Assembly (NCBI GenBank): GCA_023665325.1
Contig: JAMPED010000002.1
Span: 1 to 64,000, forward strand
DNA: 64,000 nucleotides
Reading direction: 5' to 3'
From: Acetobacter sp.
GTDB lineage: Bacteria; Pseudomonadota; Alphaproteobacteria; RF32; CAG-239
The translations under genes were made by a program, and so were the position numbers. Under the pieces are notes generated by a model. That model saw nothing but the letters and a program-made list of their open reading frames with translations, searched no databases and had not been told where the DNA came from. Position 1 is the stretch's first letter. Each line of letters begins with the position of its first letter. This document shows, one piece after another, positions 58,016 to 64,000 of the stretch.

Positions 58016-58864
58016 CTATTTAATTTCTTCAGTCAATATTGCAATGTTCTGCTTTGCTAAATATTTGCGAAAGGCTACAATCTCTGACTGATAGCTTTTA
58101 CTTTGTGTGCTGCGTTTATACGTTACCATAGAGCCGTCCGGCTTTTGGCAATTGAAATAGTGAGTTGCTCCAGCAACAGTTGCAGCTTGTGTCGATGGCG
58201 GAGTCAGAGACGGGAATATTTTTGCCTTATTAAATGTTATTGTTGCTGTCTTGGCTGCGGTAACGGGTTCTGTAGCTGTGATATGTTTTACAAACTGCCC
58301 AAGAACGGTTGAATTTTTAGCAGTCTCGAGAACAACAGTTTCCACATCCTTCTTGTCATCTGCAACAGCTTCAGACCACTTTTCAAGCACTTCCTTTGTA
58401 GTCAACTGCTTTTTTCGTTTAGCAAGCTCTTCTTTAACAAGCTGTTCTTTTTTCTCTTTTAACTTTTGCAACTGTTTTGGGTTCTTTGGAACTTCTTGCC
58501 CTTTGAATTGCTTTTCTACTGCTGCCTCTGCAAGCTTTTGGTCTAAAAGTTCTTTGTCTTCTTTTTTGCGCTTCTCAAAGTATTCATAATGTTTCTTAGA
58601 CAATACTTTACGGAGCTCTTCTTGGGGCATTTCCCATATTTCGCTTAATCTTTTACCTCGTTCAAGCCAAATAGTGGTTGCCCAATTATCAAGAACCTCT
58701 TGCTGATGCTCTTTTTCGCGTTCTTTTGAACACCACTCAAAACGAACACAGACACACTCCGCCGAAACAAACATAGGACATCCTGCACGAGATGCTTTCT
58801 TTTTATATTTGCAATCCGTACAAAATGCCTCATATATTCTTTCTGAAAACGGTGCTTCTTGCAT
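58016..58864 (-). CDS. Cys-cluster plus coiled-coil protein
   Basis: 282 residues. N-terminus has CTDCKYKKKASRAGCPMF and CVCVRFEWC, six or more Cys that may hold one or two metals. A long charged coiled coil (about 60-165) follows, then TATEPVTAA and a basic C-terminal domain (GSMVTYKRSTQSKSYQSEI). Similar layout to 39786-40220 but longer. Unknown. Confidence 0.5.
   Translation of the reverse strand: MQEAPFSERIYEAFCTDCKYKKKASRAGCPMFVSAECVCVRFEWCSKEREKEHQQEVLDNWATTIWLERGKRLSEIWEMPQEELRKVLSKKHYEYFEKRKKEDKELLDQKLAEAAVEKQFKGQEVPKNPKQLQKLKEKKEQLVKEELAKRKKQLTTKEVLEKWSEAVADDKKDVETVVLETAKNSTVLGQFVKHITATEPVTAAKTATITFNKAKIFPSLTPPSTQAATVAGATHYFNCQKPDGSMVTYKRSTQSKSYQSEIVAFRKYLAKQNIAILTEEIK
58031..58043 (-). 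promoter_or_regulatory. CAATATTG-class promoter candidate
   Basis: Minus strand TGCAATATTGACT inside the last codons of 58016-58864, 31 bases before the ATG at 57999. Confidence 0.5.
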
Positions 58865-58870
58865 TAAAAC

Positions 58871-59392
58871 TTAATCCCTTATTGCTGTTGCGAAAGTAGA
58901 CAACATATTGTCAAATGCCGCTGCGCTTGCCCTTTTATCCCTTACAAAATGATTGTACAGTCCTTCTGTCAATACTTGATAAGCATTCCCGAAAGCCTTA
59001 ATGCCTTTTTCAGATACAGCGTATCTTGGCTTCTCTATTTTGACCATAACATAGTCAAAAACTGCACCCGGGGACTGCACAAAGTAAATGTTAAAGAAAA
59101 CGCTGCGAACTGCATCAAGTGGCAAACCTTGCTGTGGCAAAGGACGAAGAACCGAAAAACAAATATCATAAAGTCTTTCGGAATAAATTTCATCTTCGGG
59201 CTCGTCAAGTATATATCTTACCAAGGTCTTTGCGAATTCTTCTGACGAACGCACAAGATTTTCAAGCAATACAGGCGTCACTGGGTCAATTGCCTGCTGA
59301 CGCGGCTGATTTTGTGCTTGTTTCAACATCCTCTCGATATTTGGGTCTCCAGGCATTCCTGCTGGCATCCCCGACAAAGGGTTATTTGACAT
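58871..59392 (-). CDS. Unknown helical protein
   Basis: ATG at 59392 (MSNNPLSGMPAGMP), AGGAG 11 bases upstream; an earlier TTG is only two bases from the SD. 173 residues: a Gly/Pro/Met-rich start, then helices. Unknown. Confidence 0.5.
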   Translation of the reverse strand: MSNNPLSGMPAGMPGDPNIERMLKQAQNQPRQQAIDPVTPVLLENLVRSSEEFAKTLVRYILDEPEDEIYSERLYDICFSVLRPLPQQGLPLDAVRSVFFNIYFVQSPGAVFDYVMVKIEKPRYAVSEKGIKAFGNAYQVLTEGLYNHFVRDKRASAAAFDNMLSTFATAIRD

Positions 59393-59429
59393 AATATACA
59401 ATTCTCCTTATAAGTTTTTACTTGCACAT

Positions 59430-59440
59430 AAATGTACAAC
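59430..59440 (-). promoter_or_regulatory. GYTGTACTATA-class promoter candidate (variant)
   Basis: Minus strand GTTGTACATTT, about 37 bases before the ATG at 59392. Confidence 0.4.
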
Positions 59441-59441
59441 T

Positions 59442-60047
59442 TTAATTGATTTCTTTCAAATCTGTTGCTATCTTGCCGAGCTGTCGTACAGCCTCTTTAA
59501 GCACAGACAACTTGTCCATAAAGGCGCTGCGCTCTTCTTGTGTTGCCTCATCATCGTGAAAAAGCAAAACCTCCTGCTGTATCTTTTTGCGTAGAAAAGA
59601 TTCTGCAGTTTGTATATGTGAAATCGGCCCAATAAACTCTGGTGAGTCGTAAGCAGCATCCTTAACTTCTGGTAACATATGTGCTTCAAACGCGGCAATC
59701 AAATTGTCAAGTATCGTCAAATAATTAGTACGCTCTATCTTCTTTTCTGCTTCTGAGTAGCCAGCCCAACTACTTGCAATCGTTACTGCGTCATATATCC
59801 CATCTGTGTCTGCTATAAATTCCTCGTTCTTTACAAAATTAAACGTGTCCTTTATGTCTTTAATCAAATAATACATACGATAGTATAACTCACTAGTCGT
59901 AGCATTACGTGGCGTCATATAGACGTCCTCTAACATTTTTGCTCTTATATTTACAGCAAAATTGCATAAAGCTTCTGCTCGGTCTTTTGTCGTTTTCTTT
60001 CGCTCGCAAGCAAGCCACTTATCCATATTTGTCTTTGTAAGTCTCAT
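59442..60047 (-). CDS. Unknown helical protein
   Basis: 201 residues, all helix by pattern, with basic start (KWLACERKKTTKDRAEAL). ATGA overlap with the next gene upstream. Unknown. Confidence 0.5.
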   Translation of the reverse strand: MRLTKTNMDKWLACERKKTTKDRAEALCNFAVNIRAKMLEDVYMTPRNATTSELYYRMYYLIKDIKDTFNFVKNEEFIADTDGIYDAVTIASSWAGYSEAEKKIERTNYLTILDNLIAAFEAHMLPEVKDAAYDSPEFIGPISHIQTAESFLRKKIQQEVLLFHDDEATQEERSAFMDKLSVLKEAVRQLGKIATDLKEIN

Positions 60048-60337
60048 TTGCGCTTAAACTCCTTCTCTGCTGCCTCTATTTCACTTAATACATCTGAAAG
60101 AAGCAAACTCCTATAATTATTCCCAAACTTCTTTTTGAGCCTGTTCTTTATATAACCCCAAGCGTCGTCATTTTTTGTTTCTCTAGACGACGAGAGTTGC
60201 CCAAACTGTAAATCTTCTGGCATACAGCAACCAGTAAATTTGCAATAACCGAATTCTGTCGCTGACGAGCAAAGAATTCCCCGAGTACGACAAAAACGAA
60301 CAGGCTGTTTATAATCAGTTGTGGTTGTTTCGTTCAT
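60044..60337 (-). CDS. Small Cys-containing protein
   Basis: 97 residues with CRTRGILCSS, YCKFTGCC near residues 16-38: five Cys, likely a metal site, then a basic helix. Overlaps the ATPase end by 23 bases. Unknown. Confidence 0.5.
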   Translation of the reverse strand: MNETTTTDYKQPVRFCRTRGILCSSATEFGYCKFTGCCMPEDLQFGQLSSSRETKNDDAWGYIKNRLKKKFGNNYRSLLLSDVLSEIEAAEKEFKRK

Positions 60338-60956
60338 TCTCTTTCTTCACCTTATAACAAGTATTCATATCATCTATATACTGTGTAAAACACTGTACAC
60401 CGTAGGCTGGCAACGGCTTAGAAATAAAATGCGGAACTAATAGCATATTTCCCTTTGTAGCGTACGAAAGATAGAAAAAGTTATTGCACGAAACAATCAA
60501 ATAAAAGTGAATACCTCTTTGTAATGCGTCGTCAACCATCAACTTAAATAGTTCTAAATGACGATTGAAATTGATTACATCGCCTCCACTATCAAGCCCG
60601 TCGATAAGAACGAAAAAGTTCTTTCCTCTAAACTTGTCTGGTGGACGAACCTTGCCGACCCATTCCGCAAACATATCCTCATAATGTTCGTGCTCACTTC
60701 TGAATTGCTTACTCAGTACAAGAGAAGCACTCCAATCAGGCAAATGCTCTAAATTATATTCATTAAATGTGCGCGAAGCATCCAAATATACGTGGTGTAC
60801 TTTATTCTCTTCGCAATAACTCTGCAACTCTGAAAGAATAGTGCTTTTACCTGCGCCATTGCAACCAGCCAAGAAAGTCAATCCTTCGCTAAATGTTACT
60901 TCCGTTTGAGTAAAAATATTAAACTCGTCTTTTAGTTGTAACGTAAATGTTTTCAT
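60315..60956 (-). CDS. RecF/ABC-type P-loop ATPase
   Basis: 213 residues. Walker A AGCNGAGKST at about 31-40 after a typical beta start with FSEGLTFL, and Walker B FFVLIDGLDSGGD near 118-130. The signature (LSGGQ-like) is not evident; DSGGDVI may take its place in sequence but not in order. Overlaps the NADAR gene as ATGA. Small SMC-like ATPases of this kind occur in phages and in defence or repair systems; role unknown. Confidence 0.7.
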   Translation of the reverse strand: MKTFTLQLKDEFNIFTQTEVTFSEGLTFLAGCNGAGKSTILSELQSYCEENKVHHVYLDASRTFNEYNLEHLPDWSASLVLSKQFRSEHEHYEDMFAEWVGKVRPPDKFRGKNFFVLIDGLDSGGDVINFNRHLELFKLMVDDALQRGIHFYLIVSCNNFFYLSYATKGNMLLVPHFISKPLPAYGVQCFTQYIDDMNTCYKVKKENERNNHN

Positions 60957-61561
60957 TCTTTTACAATTCTTACCCCTTCGGCGTATAAATGTTCGGCGAT
61001 ATTCTCAAAGGTTCCGCAATCCCCGAAAGCCATCCGTTTGCAGCTATCAAAACAACCGCAATGATTGCAAACATATTGATTTGCGTGCTTAAATAGCAAC
61101 TTAGCAAGCTCAAGAATTCTCTCGTCTGTTTCTGGTTGGCTAGCTCTTATTTCTTCGCGAACTTGCATAAGAATTTTTCCAAGCTTATTCAAACCAACCC
61201 CATTACAAACACCCCAATACTTGTCCCCCCAAGTATTCCCTTCTTCGAGATAAGCATCTCCCGTACTTAAAAGGGCTGCTTGCGCTTGCTTGTCTTGCGA
61301 AAACTTCTCAAATACAACAGCAAGCATTACTGTGTCTTTTACTTGCTCCCAATCTGGACGAAGCTCTAAATGGCGTCCAACTCTTTTTGCTTCAGCTGGC
61401 GTCATTCTTGATATCTCGATTTGCTTCATCAAATCTTTTGTTTTCGAAGCCTGAAATGCTGCCTCAGAACTCGTCCAAACAACCCCACCAAACTCAAAAT
61501 GTGTTTCACCAAAATTTGAAAGAATGGCGTACTTACCTCGAAAATCGCTAATCTTTTCCAT
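60953..61561 (-). CDS. NADAR/YbiA-family N-glycosidase with Cys-rich tail
   Basis: 202 residues. Hallmarks: GKYAILSNFGETHFEFGG, SSEAAFQASKT, AKRVGRHLELRPDWEQVK, TGDAYLEEGNTWGDKYWG and VCNGVGLNKLGKILM, the YbiA/NADAR family pattern with the catalytic-type EGNTWGD. Family members cleave N-glycosidic bonds in ADP-ribosyl or riboflavin intermediates; some reverse ADP-ribosylation of DNA. Residues 160-185 add CNHCGCFDSCKRMAFGDCG, a Cys cluster not usual for the family. It could protect phage DNA from DarT-type defence (inference). Confidence 0.82.
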   Translation of the reverse strand: MEKISDFRGKYAILSNFGETHFEFGGVVWTSSEAAFQASKTKDLMKQIEISRMTPAEAKRVGRHLELRPDWEQVKDTVMLAVVFEKFSQDKQAQAALLSTGDAYLEEGNTWGDKYWGVCNGVGLNKLGKILMQVREEIRASQPETDERILELAKLLFKHANQYVCNHCGCFDSCKRMAFGDCGTFENIAEHLYAEGVRIVKE

Positions 61562-61573
61562 TTGTGCTTACCT

Positions 61574-62533
61574 CTACGCTCTGCTTATGAGAGCATTGCC
61601 GCAAGTAATGCGGTCACTATCCTCTTCCTTACTTGGAACAAACACAATTACATCCCAACCATCTGCAAGCAGTGGCTCTTCGAACTTGCGATACACATTA
61701 TAGTCTGTATAAGTGTCTCCAACATCGAACTGGTTCTGAACCGCATTATTTGTTTCGTGAATAGGTGTAATCTTTACGATAAACTTCTCTTTGTCAAACA
61801 ACTGGCTGAGCACCTTTGCATCGAGTATCGTATCCTTCGTTACCGCAAAGTTAAGAGTATATTTACGACCGACAGGCATAGGCAAATCGGCGGTAAGCGC
61901 CGAGATTTCCGAAAGGTTTAACGACATCCCCTCAAACTGAAAATCTCTCTGCTCATCGTCTGTTGAGTTAATGCTCAACTGCAATCCTGCTTCTCCGCTT
62001 CTTTCTATATTCTTAATATTTACCCAATCGTAAATATAGGAACGCAAATCCTTATTTGCTTTCGGCAACATCGTTGAAACAACTGGGTGTATAGTTCTGG
62101 CTTGTATAAAGCTCGATACAAGACTATTCAGATACCTGCTCGTAAATTCGAGCACATCTCTGTTAAATGTTGGTTCGCCCATTCTTGCGTAATGGACATT
62201 GAAACGGTCGGTTTCCTTTACGCCTCCCCGCTCGAGAATCGTCTGCAACTGAAACCAAAAATCTTCTATCGAAGCATTACCGTGATAACCGTACTTATGT
62301 ACATCGCAAAACTTGCAACGCATCGGGCATCCTTTTTGTGTAGAAATGGTAGCTACCCACTTTTGCGTCAAGTCTACCTGCTTATTCTGTACTCCGTAAA
62401 TTTCTTTTGTGAGCCCGAGAAAGTCTGCTTTAATGTTATTCTCTTTTCCGTAATCCCCGACAGAAAGAAATTCCAACTGACGTTCCTTGTCATAATAAAT
62501 TGCACCTGTGTGTGTCAATACAACTTCTACCAT
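61574..62533 (-). CDS. Radical SAM protein, RlmN-like
   Basis: 319 residues. The cluster motif is CPMRCKFC (C69, C73, C76), i.e. CxxxCxxC. It is preceded by KWVATISTQKG and followed by RMGEPTFNRDVL, matching the MGEP region of RlmN/Cfr methyl synthases. The GLQLSINSTDDEQRDF helix start and GRKYTLNFAV strand also fit, and the end DRITCGNAL carries the Cys of the RlmN C-terminal site. RlmN methylates A2503 of 23S rRNA and some tRNAs. The N-terminal domain of bacterial RlmN is shorter here. It may alter host ribosomes or tRNA. TATATTATA motif upstream. Confidence 0.7.
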   Translation of the reverse strand: MVEVVLTHTGAIYYDKERQLEFLSVGDYGKENNIKADFLGLTKEIYGVQNKQVDLTQKWVATISTQKGCPMRCKFCDVHKYGYHGNASIEDFWFQLQTILERGGVKETDRFNVHYARMGEPTFNRDVLEFTSRYLNSLVSSFIQARTIHPVVSTMLPKANKDLRSYIYDWVNIKNIERSGEAGLQLSINSTDDEQRDFQFEGMSLNLSEISALTADLPMPVGRKYTLNFAVTKDTILDAKVLSQLFDKEKFIVKITPIHETNNAVQNQFDVGDTYTDYNVYRKFEEPLLADGWDVIVFVPSKEEDSDRITCGNALISRA

Positions 62534-62563
62534 AATTACTCCTTAAAAATGTTTCTTATTCTT

Positions 62564-62576
62564 AGTATAATATATT
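62564..62576 (-). promoter_or_regulatory. TATATTATA-class promoter candidate
   Basis: Minus strand AATATATTATACT, 31 bases before the radical SAM start. Confidence 0.45.
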
Positions 62577-62578
62577 TC

Positions 62579-63301
62579 TTAATCGTCTTGTTGCGGCAAA
62601 TCTGGAACTGTAATCCCAAAATCCTCCAAAGACATTTGCCCTGGAATCTGTCCGTGCTCATCTAACTTTTGCTTTTTTGCTCTTGGTTTATAATAACGAG
62701 CATTCGGGTGCAATCTATGATATTTATCTCGGTCTTTCTGATTTACTTCTTCTTTATGCTCCTCATAATAATCCCTGTCTGCCTGACGGAGTTTTTCTAC
62801 CTTATCCTCTTCTAGCTCTGCGCGAGACTTATATGTGCTTTCCATAACGACTTCCCCTTGTGATTTTCTTGCTGCTTTTGCGCGCTGCCTATTTAATGAA
62901 TCGCAGTACTTCTGACAATCCTTCTTTGTAGCAAATACATCCTCTTGTTTTGACAACTGTATAGCTAATACTTCACTGTGCACAAACTGCAATTTTGGAG
63001 CTGATACAAGATGCTTTGCACAAACATCAGAACGCCCCTTATTTGGACAACTTTCGCACATATCCTCCTTTAACTCTACTGGCTCATTGTCAGAGAAAAA
63101 CCCGCAACAATAAAGTTGCTGGAACCAACACTGCTGCCCAACAGCAAATTTTAACTTTATCAATTTGCCTTCTGCTTCTGCTTTCTTAAAAGTATCTAGC
63201 TCTTTCTCGAGCTGCTCAATATATTGTGCTGTAGCAACTGCCGTAACTTTATCTAACCCACGTAAATTGAGTTGACGAAGTTTCTTCGATATAGACGACA
63301 T
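62579..63301 (-). CDS. Unknown protein with Cys motifs and charged helix
   Basis: ATG at 63301, one base after the previous TGA, GGGG upstream. 240 residues. CWFQQLYCCGFF and CESCPNKGRSDVCAKH suggest a zinc site; then a long charged helix (about 140-200) with YRLHPNARYYKPR-like basic end. DNA or RNA binding is possible. Unknown. Confidence 0.5.
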   Translation of the reverse strand: MSSISKKLRQLNLRGLDKVTAVATAQYIEQLEKELDTFKKAEAEGKLIKLKFAVGQQCWFQQLYCCGFFSDNEPVELKEDMCESCPNKGRSDVCAKHLVSAPKLQFVHSEVLAIQLSKQEDVFATKKDCQKYCDSLNRQRAKAARKSQGEVVMESTYKSRAELEEDKVEKLRQADRDYYEEHKEEVNQKDRDKYHRLHPNARYYKPRAKKQKLDEHGQIPGQMSLEDFGITVPDLPQQDD

Positions 63302-63302
63302 A

Positions 63303-63755
63303 TCAGTCACCCCAACTTATTAAAATATACTCGTCTGTTACTTTTATCTTATATCCTTTTGACGACAACCAAGATAAAATATCTTCTCTGAACACAGAAT
63401 TATTATACATAAGTTTCCCATACATACAACGACAACCTTGTGATTTTCCTATCTTTGTATAATCAATAACAGGCATAGTATAATATTCTTTTGCTATGTC
63501 CCTGTTCAAAGTAATCGTAGACGCTCCCTGCCCCGCTACGACGGAAATCAATTCTGCAAAATACTTACGACAACCTATCCTCATTCTTAATGCTGTTATG
63601 GACGCCTCTCTTGCTAGCTTTTCTGCTTGTTCTCTTGAAATTGACTCCGCATCTTTGGCAAGCATAAGAGTACCTTCAACATCAAGTAACTCTTTTTCCA
63701 ACAAATCTATTTTCTCTTGGTCAGTCAACTCAACTGTTTTTTGCGTGTTATCCAA
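63303..63755 (-). CDS. Unknown protein, TTG start
   Basis: TTG at 63755 (LDNTQKTVE) has GAGG eight bases upstream. 150 residues: an N-terminal coiled coil (EKIDLLEKELLDVEGTLM), then a domain with GCRKYF and QGCRCMYGKL; ends SWLSSKGYKIKV. A short DNA-binding domain is conceivable. A TTGTACTATT motif stands 31 bases upstream. Confidence 0.5.
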   Translation of the reverse strand: MDNTQKTVELTDQEKIDLLEKELLDVEGTLMLAKDAESISREQAEKLAREASITALRMRIGCRKYFAELISVVAGQGASTITLNRDIAKEYYTMPVIDYTKIGKSQGCRCMYGKLMYNNSVFREDILSWLSSKGYKIKVTDEYILISWGD

Positions 63756-63785
63756 AATGATTACCTCACAATTTCTTCTGTCAGT

Positions 63786-63796
63786 AATAGTACAAC
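63786..63796 (-). promoter_or_regulatory. GYTGTACTATA-class promoter candidate
   Basis: Minus strand GTTGTACTATT, 31 bases before the TTG at 63755, directly after a terminator. Confidence 0.55.
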
Positions 63797-63797
63797 A

Positions 63798-63827
63798 TAA
63801 AAAATAAAGGCTCATTTGAGCCTTTAT
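63798..63827 (-). terminator. Rho-independent terminator
   Basis: Minus strand ATAAAGGCTCA-AA-TGAGCCTTTAT, perfect 11-bp stem, then TTTTTATG. Two bases after the stop of the partial gene at the right edge. Confidence 0.85.
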
Positions 63828-63828
63828 G

Positions 63829-64000
63829 TTAATCCCGCATTGCTACTGATACTACCAATATCTTCAAATTTTCTTTTTGTAATAGCTTTTTTCTAAAACA
63901 AACAACCCCTTGTTCTTCTAAATACGATATTATAGCTTTTGGTTTTATAACAACACCAGTAAATATTATCTGCGGTGCTAAATATTCGCCTTCTTTACGA
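63829..64000 (-). CDS. C-terminal end of a gene cut by the right window edge
   Basis: Minus strand is open from 64000 to TAA at 63829 and reads about 56 residues, with FTGVVIKPKAIISYLEEQGV and a basic end KKLLQKENLKIL. The end resembles the last part of 63303-63755 (W-L-S-S-K-G-Y vs Y-L-E-E-Q-G-V). Too short to name. Confidence 0.5.
   Translation of the reverse strand, partial: RKEGEYLAPQIIFTGVVIKPKAIISYLEEQGVVCFRKKLLQKENLKILVVSVAMRD

Noticed and set aside
61225..61230. C6 run in the NADAR gene as another slippage tract
   Set aside because: It encodes W-G-D of the conserved EGNTWGD motif in the correct frame; the gene is intact and the run is short.
1..64000. CRISPR array, rRNA or insertion sequence
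   Set aside because: No regularly spaced identical repeats, no rRNA-like stretch and no transposase were recognised.
1..64000. Stop codon reassignment as in some gut megaphages
   Set aside because: TAA, TGA and TAG each end clear genes and no recognised protein needs an internal stop to be read through; the poly-G genes break by frame, not by a lone stop.

Overview
The window is one strand of a large tailed-phage genome. Essentially every credible gene lies on the minus strand, packed head to tail with ATGA or TAATG overlaps or gaps under 50 bases. No tRNA, rRNA, CRISPR array or host housekeeping operon was recognised. Terminase large subunit, a T4-type portal and tail-fibre-like proteins show a virion; DNA polymerase A, RecA, a clamp loader and a sliding-clamp candidate show that it replicates itself. 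Strong Shine-Dalgarno sequences (AGGAG, GGAGG) precede most starts and TAA, TGA and TAG all act as stops, so the standard bacterial code applies. The strong SD signals argue against a Bacteroidota host and favour a Bacillota-like one; this is inference. A contractile-tailed, possibly jumbo phage is the best guess. Both ends cut through genes.

Layout, read in transcription order from right to left. 64000-59400: accessory enzymes (RlmN-like radical SAM protein, NADAR/YbiA N-glycosidase, RecF-like ATPase). 59400-50200: a poorly annotated block with coiled-coil and Cys-rich proteins, an HNH homing endonuclease, a catalytically degenerate deformylase-like protein, a beta-helix protein, and two paralogous small genes each interrupted by a poly-G tract. 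50000-28100: DNA metabolism, with helicase-nuclease, SDR-zinc ribbon fusion, AAA ATPase, phosphoribosyltransferase, XRE regulator, metallophosphoesterase, clamp loader, DpdA-like DNA transglycosylase, clamp candidate, RecA, HD-like protein, possible helicase loader, SSB candidate, DNA polymerase I, RecU-like resolvase. 27650-24000: SNF2-type helicase, a 190-base structured leader, a VUT-family (queuosine-precursor) transporter and a nucleoside 2-deoxyribosyltransferase. 23900-15700: unknown, probably virion-associated proteins, plus an inorganic pyrophosphatase and an EF-hand membrane protein. 15700-12060: a MoxR-type AAA ATPase paired with a metallopeptidase-VWA protein. 10750-1: GIY-YIG homing endonuclease, terminase, a repeat-bearing unknown, a ParB-like protein, portal, and tail or fibre proteins.

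Two intergenic motifs divide this map. CAATATTGAYTGT (minus strand) stands before seven genes, most in the structural half. GYTGTACTATA stands before most replication and accessory operons. They look like two temporal promoter classes. DpdA-like protein, VUT transporter and deoxyribosyltransferase together suggest that this phage imports a 7-deazaguanine precursor and places it in its DNA. The twin poly-G genes, both out of frame by exactly one base here, are the strongest sign of an undescribed switching system.
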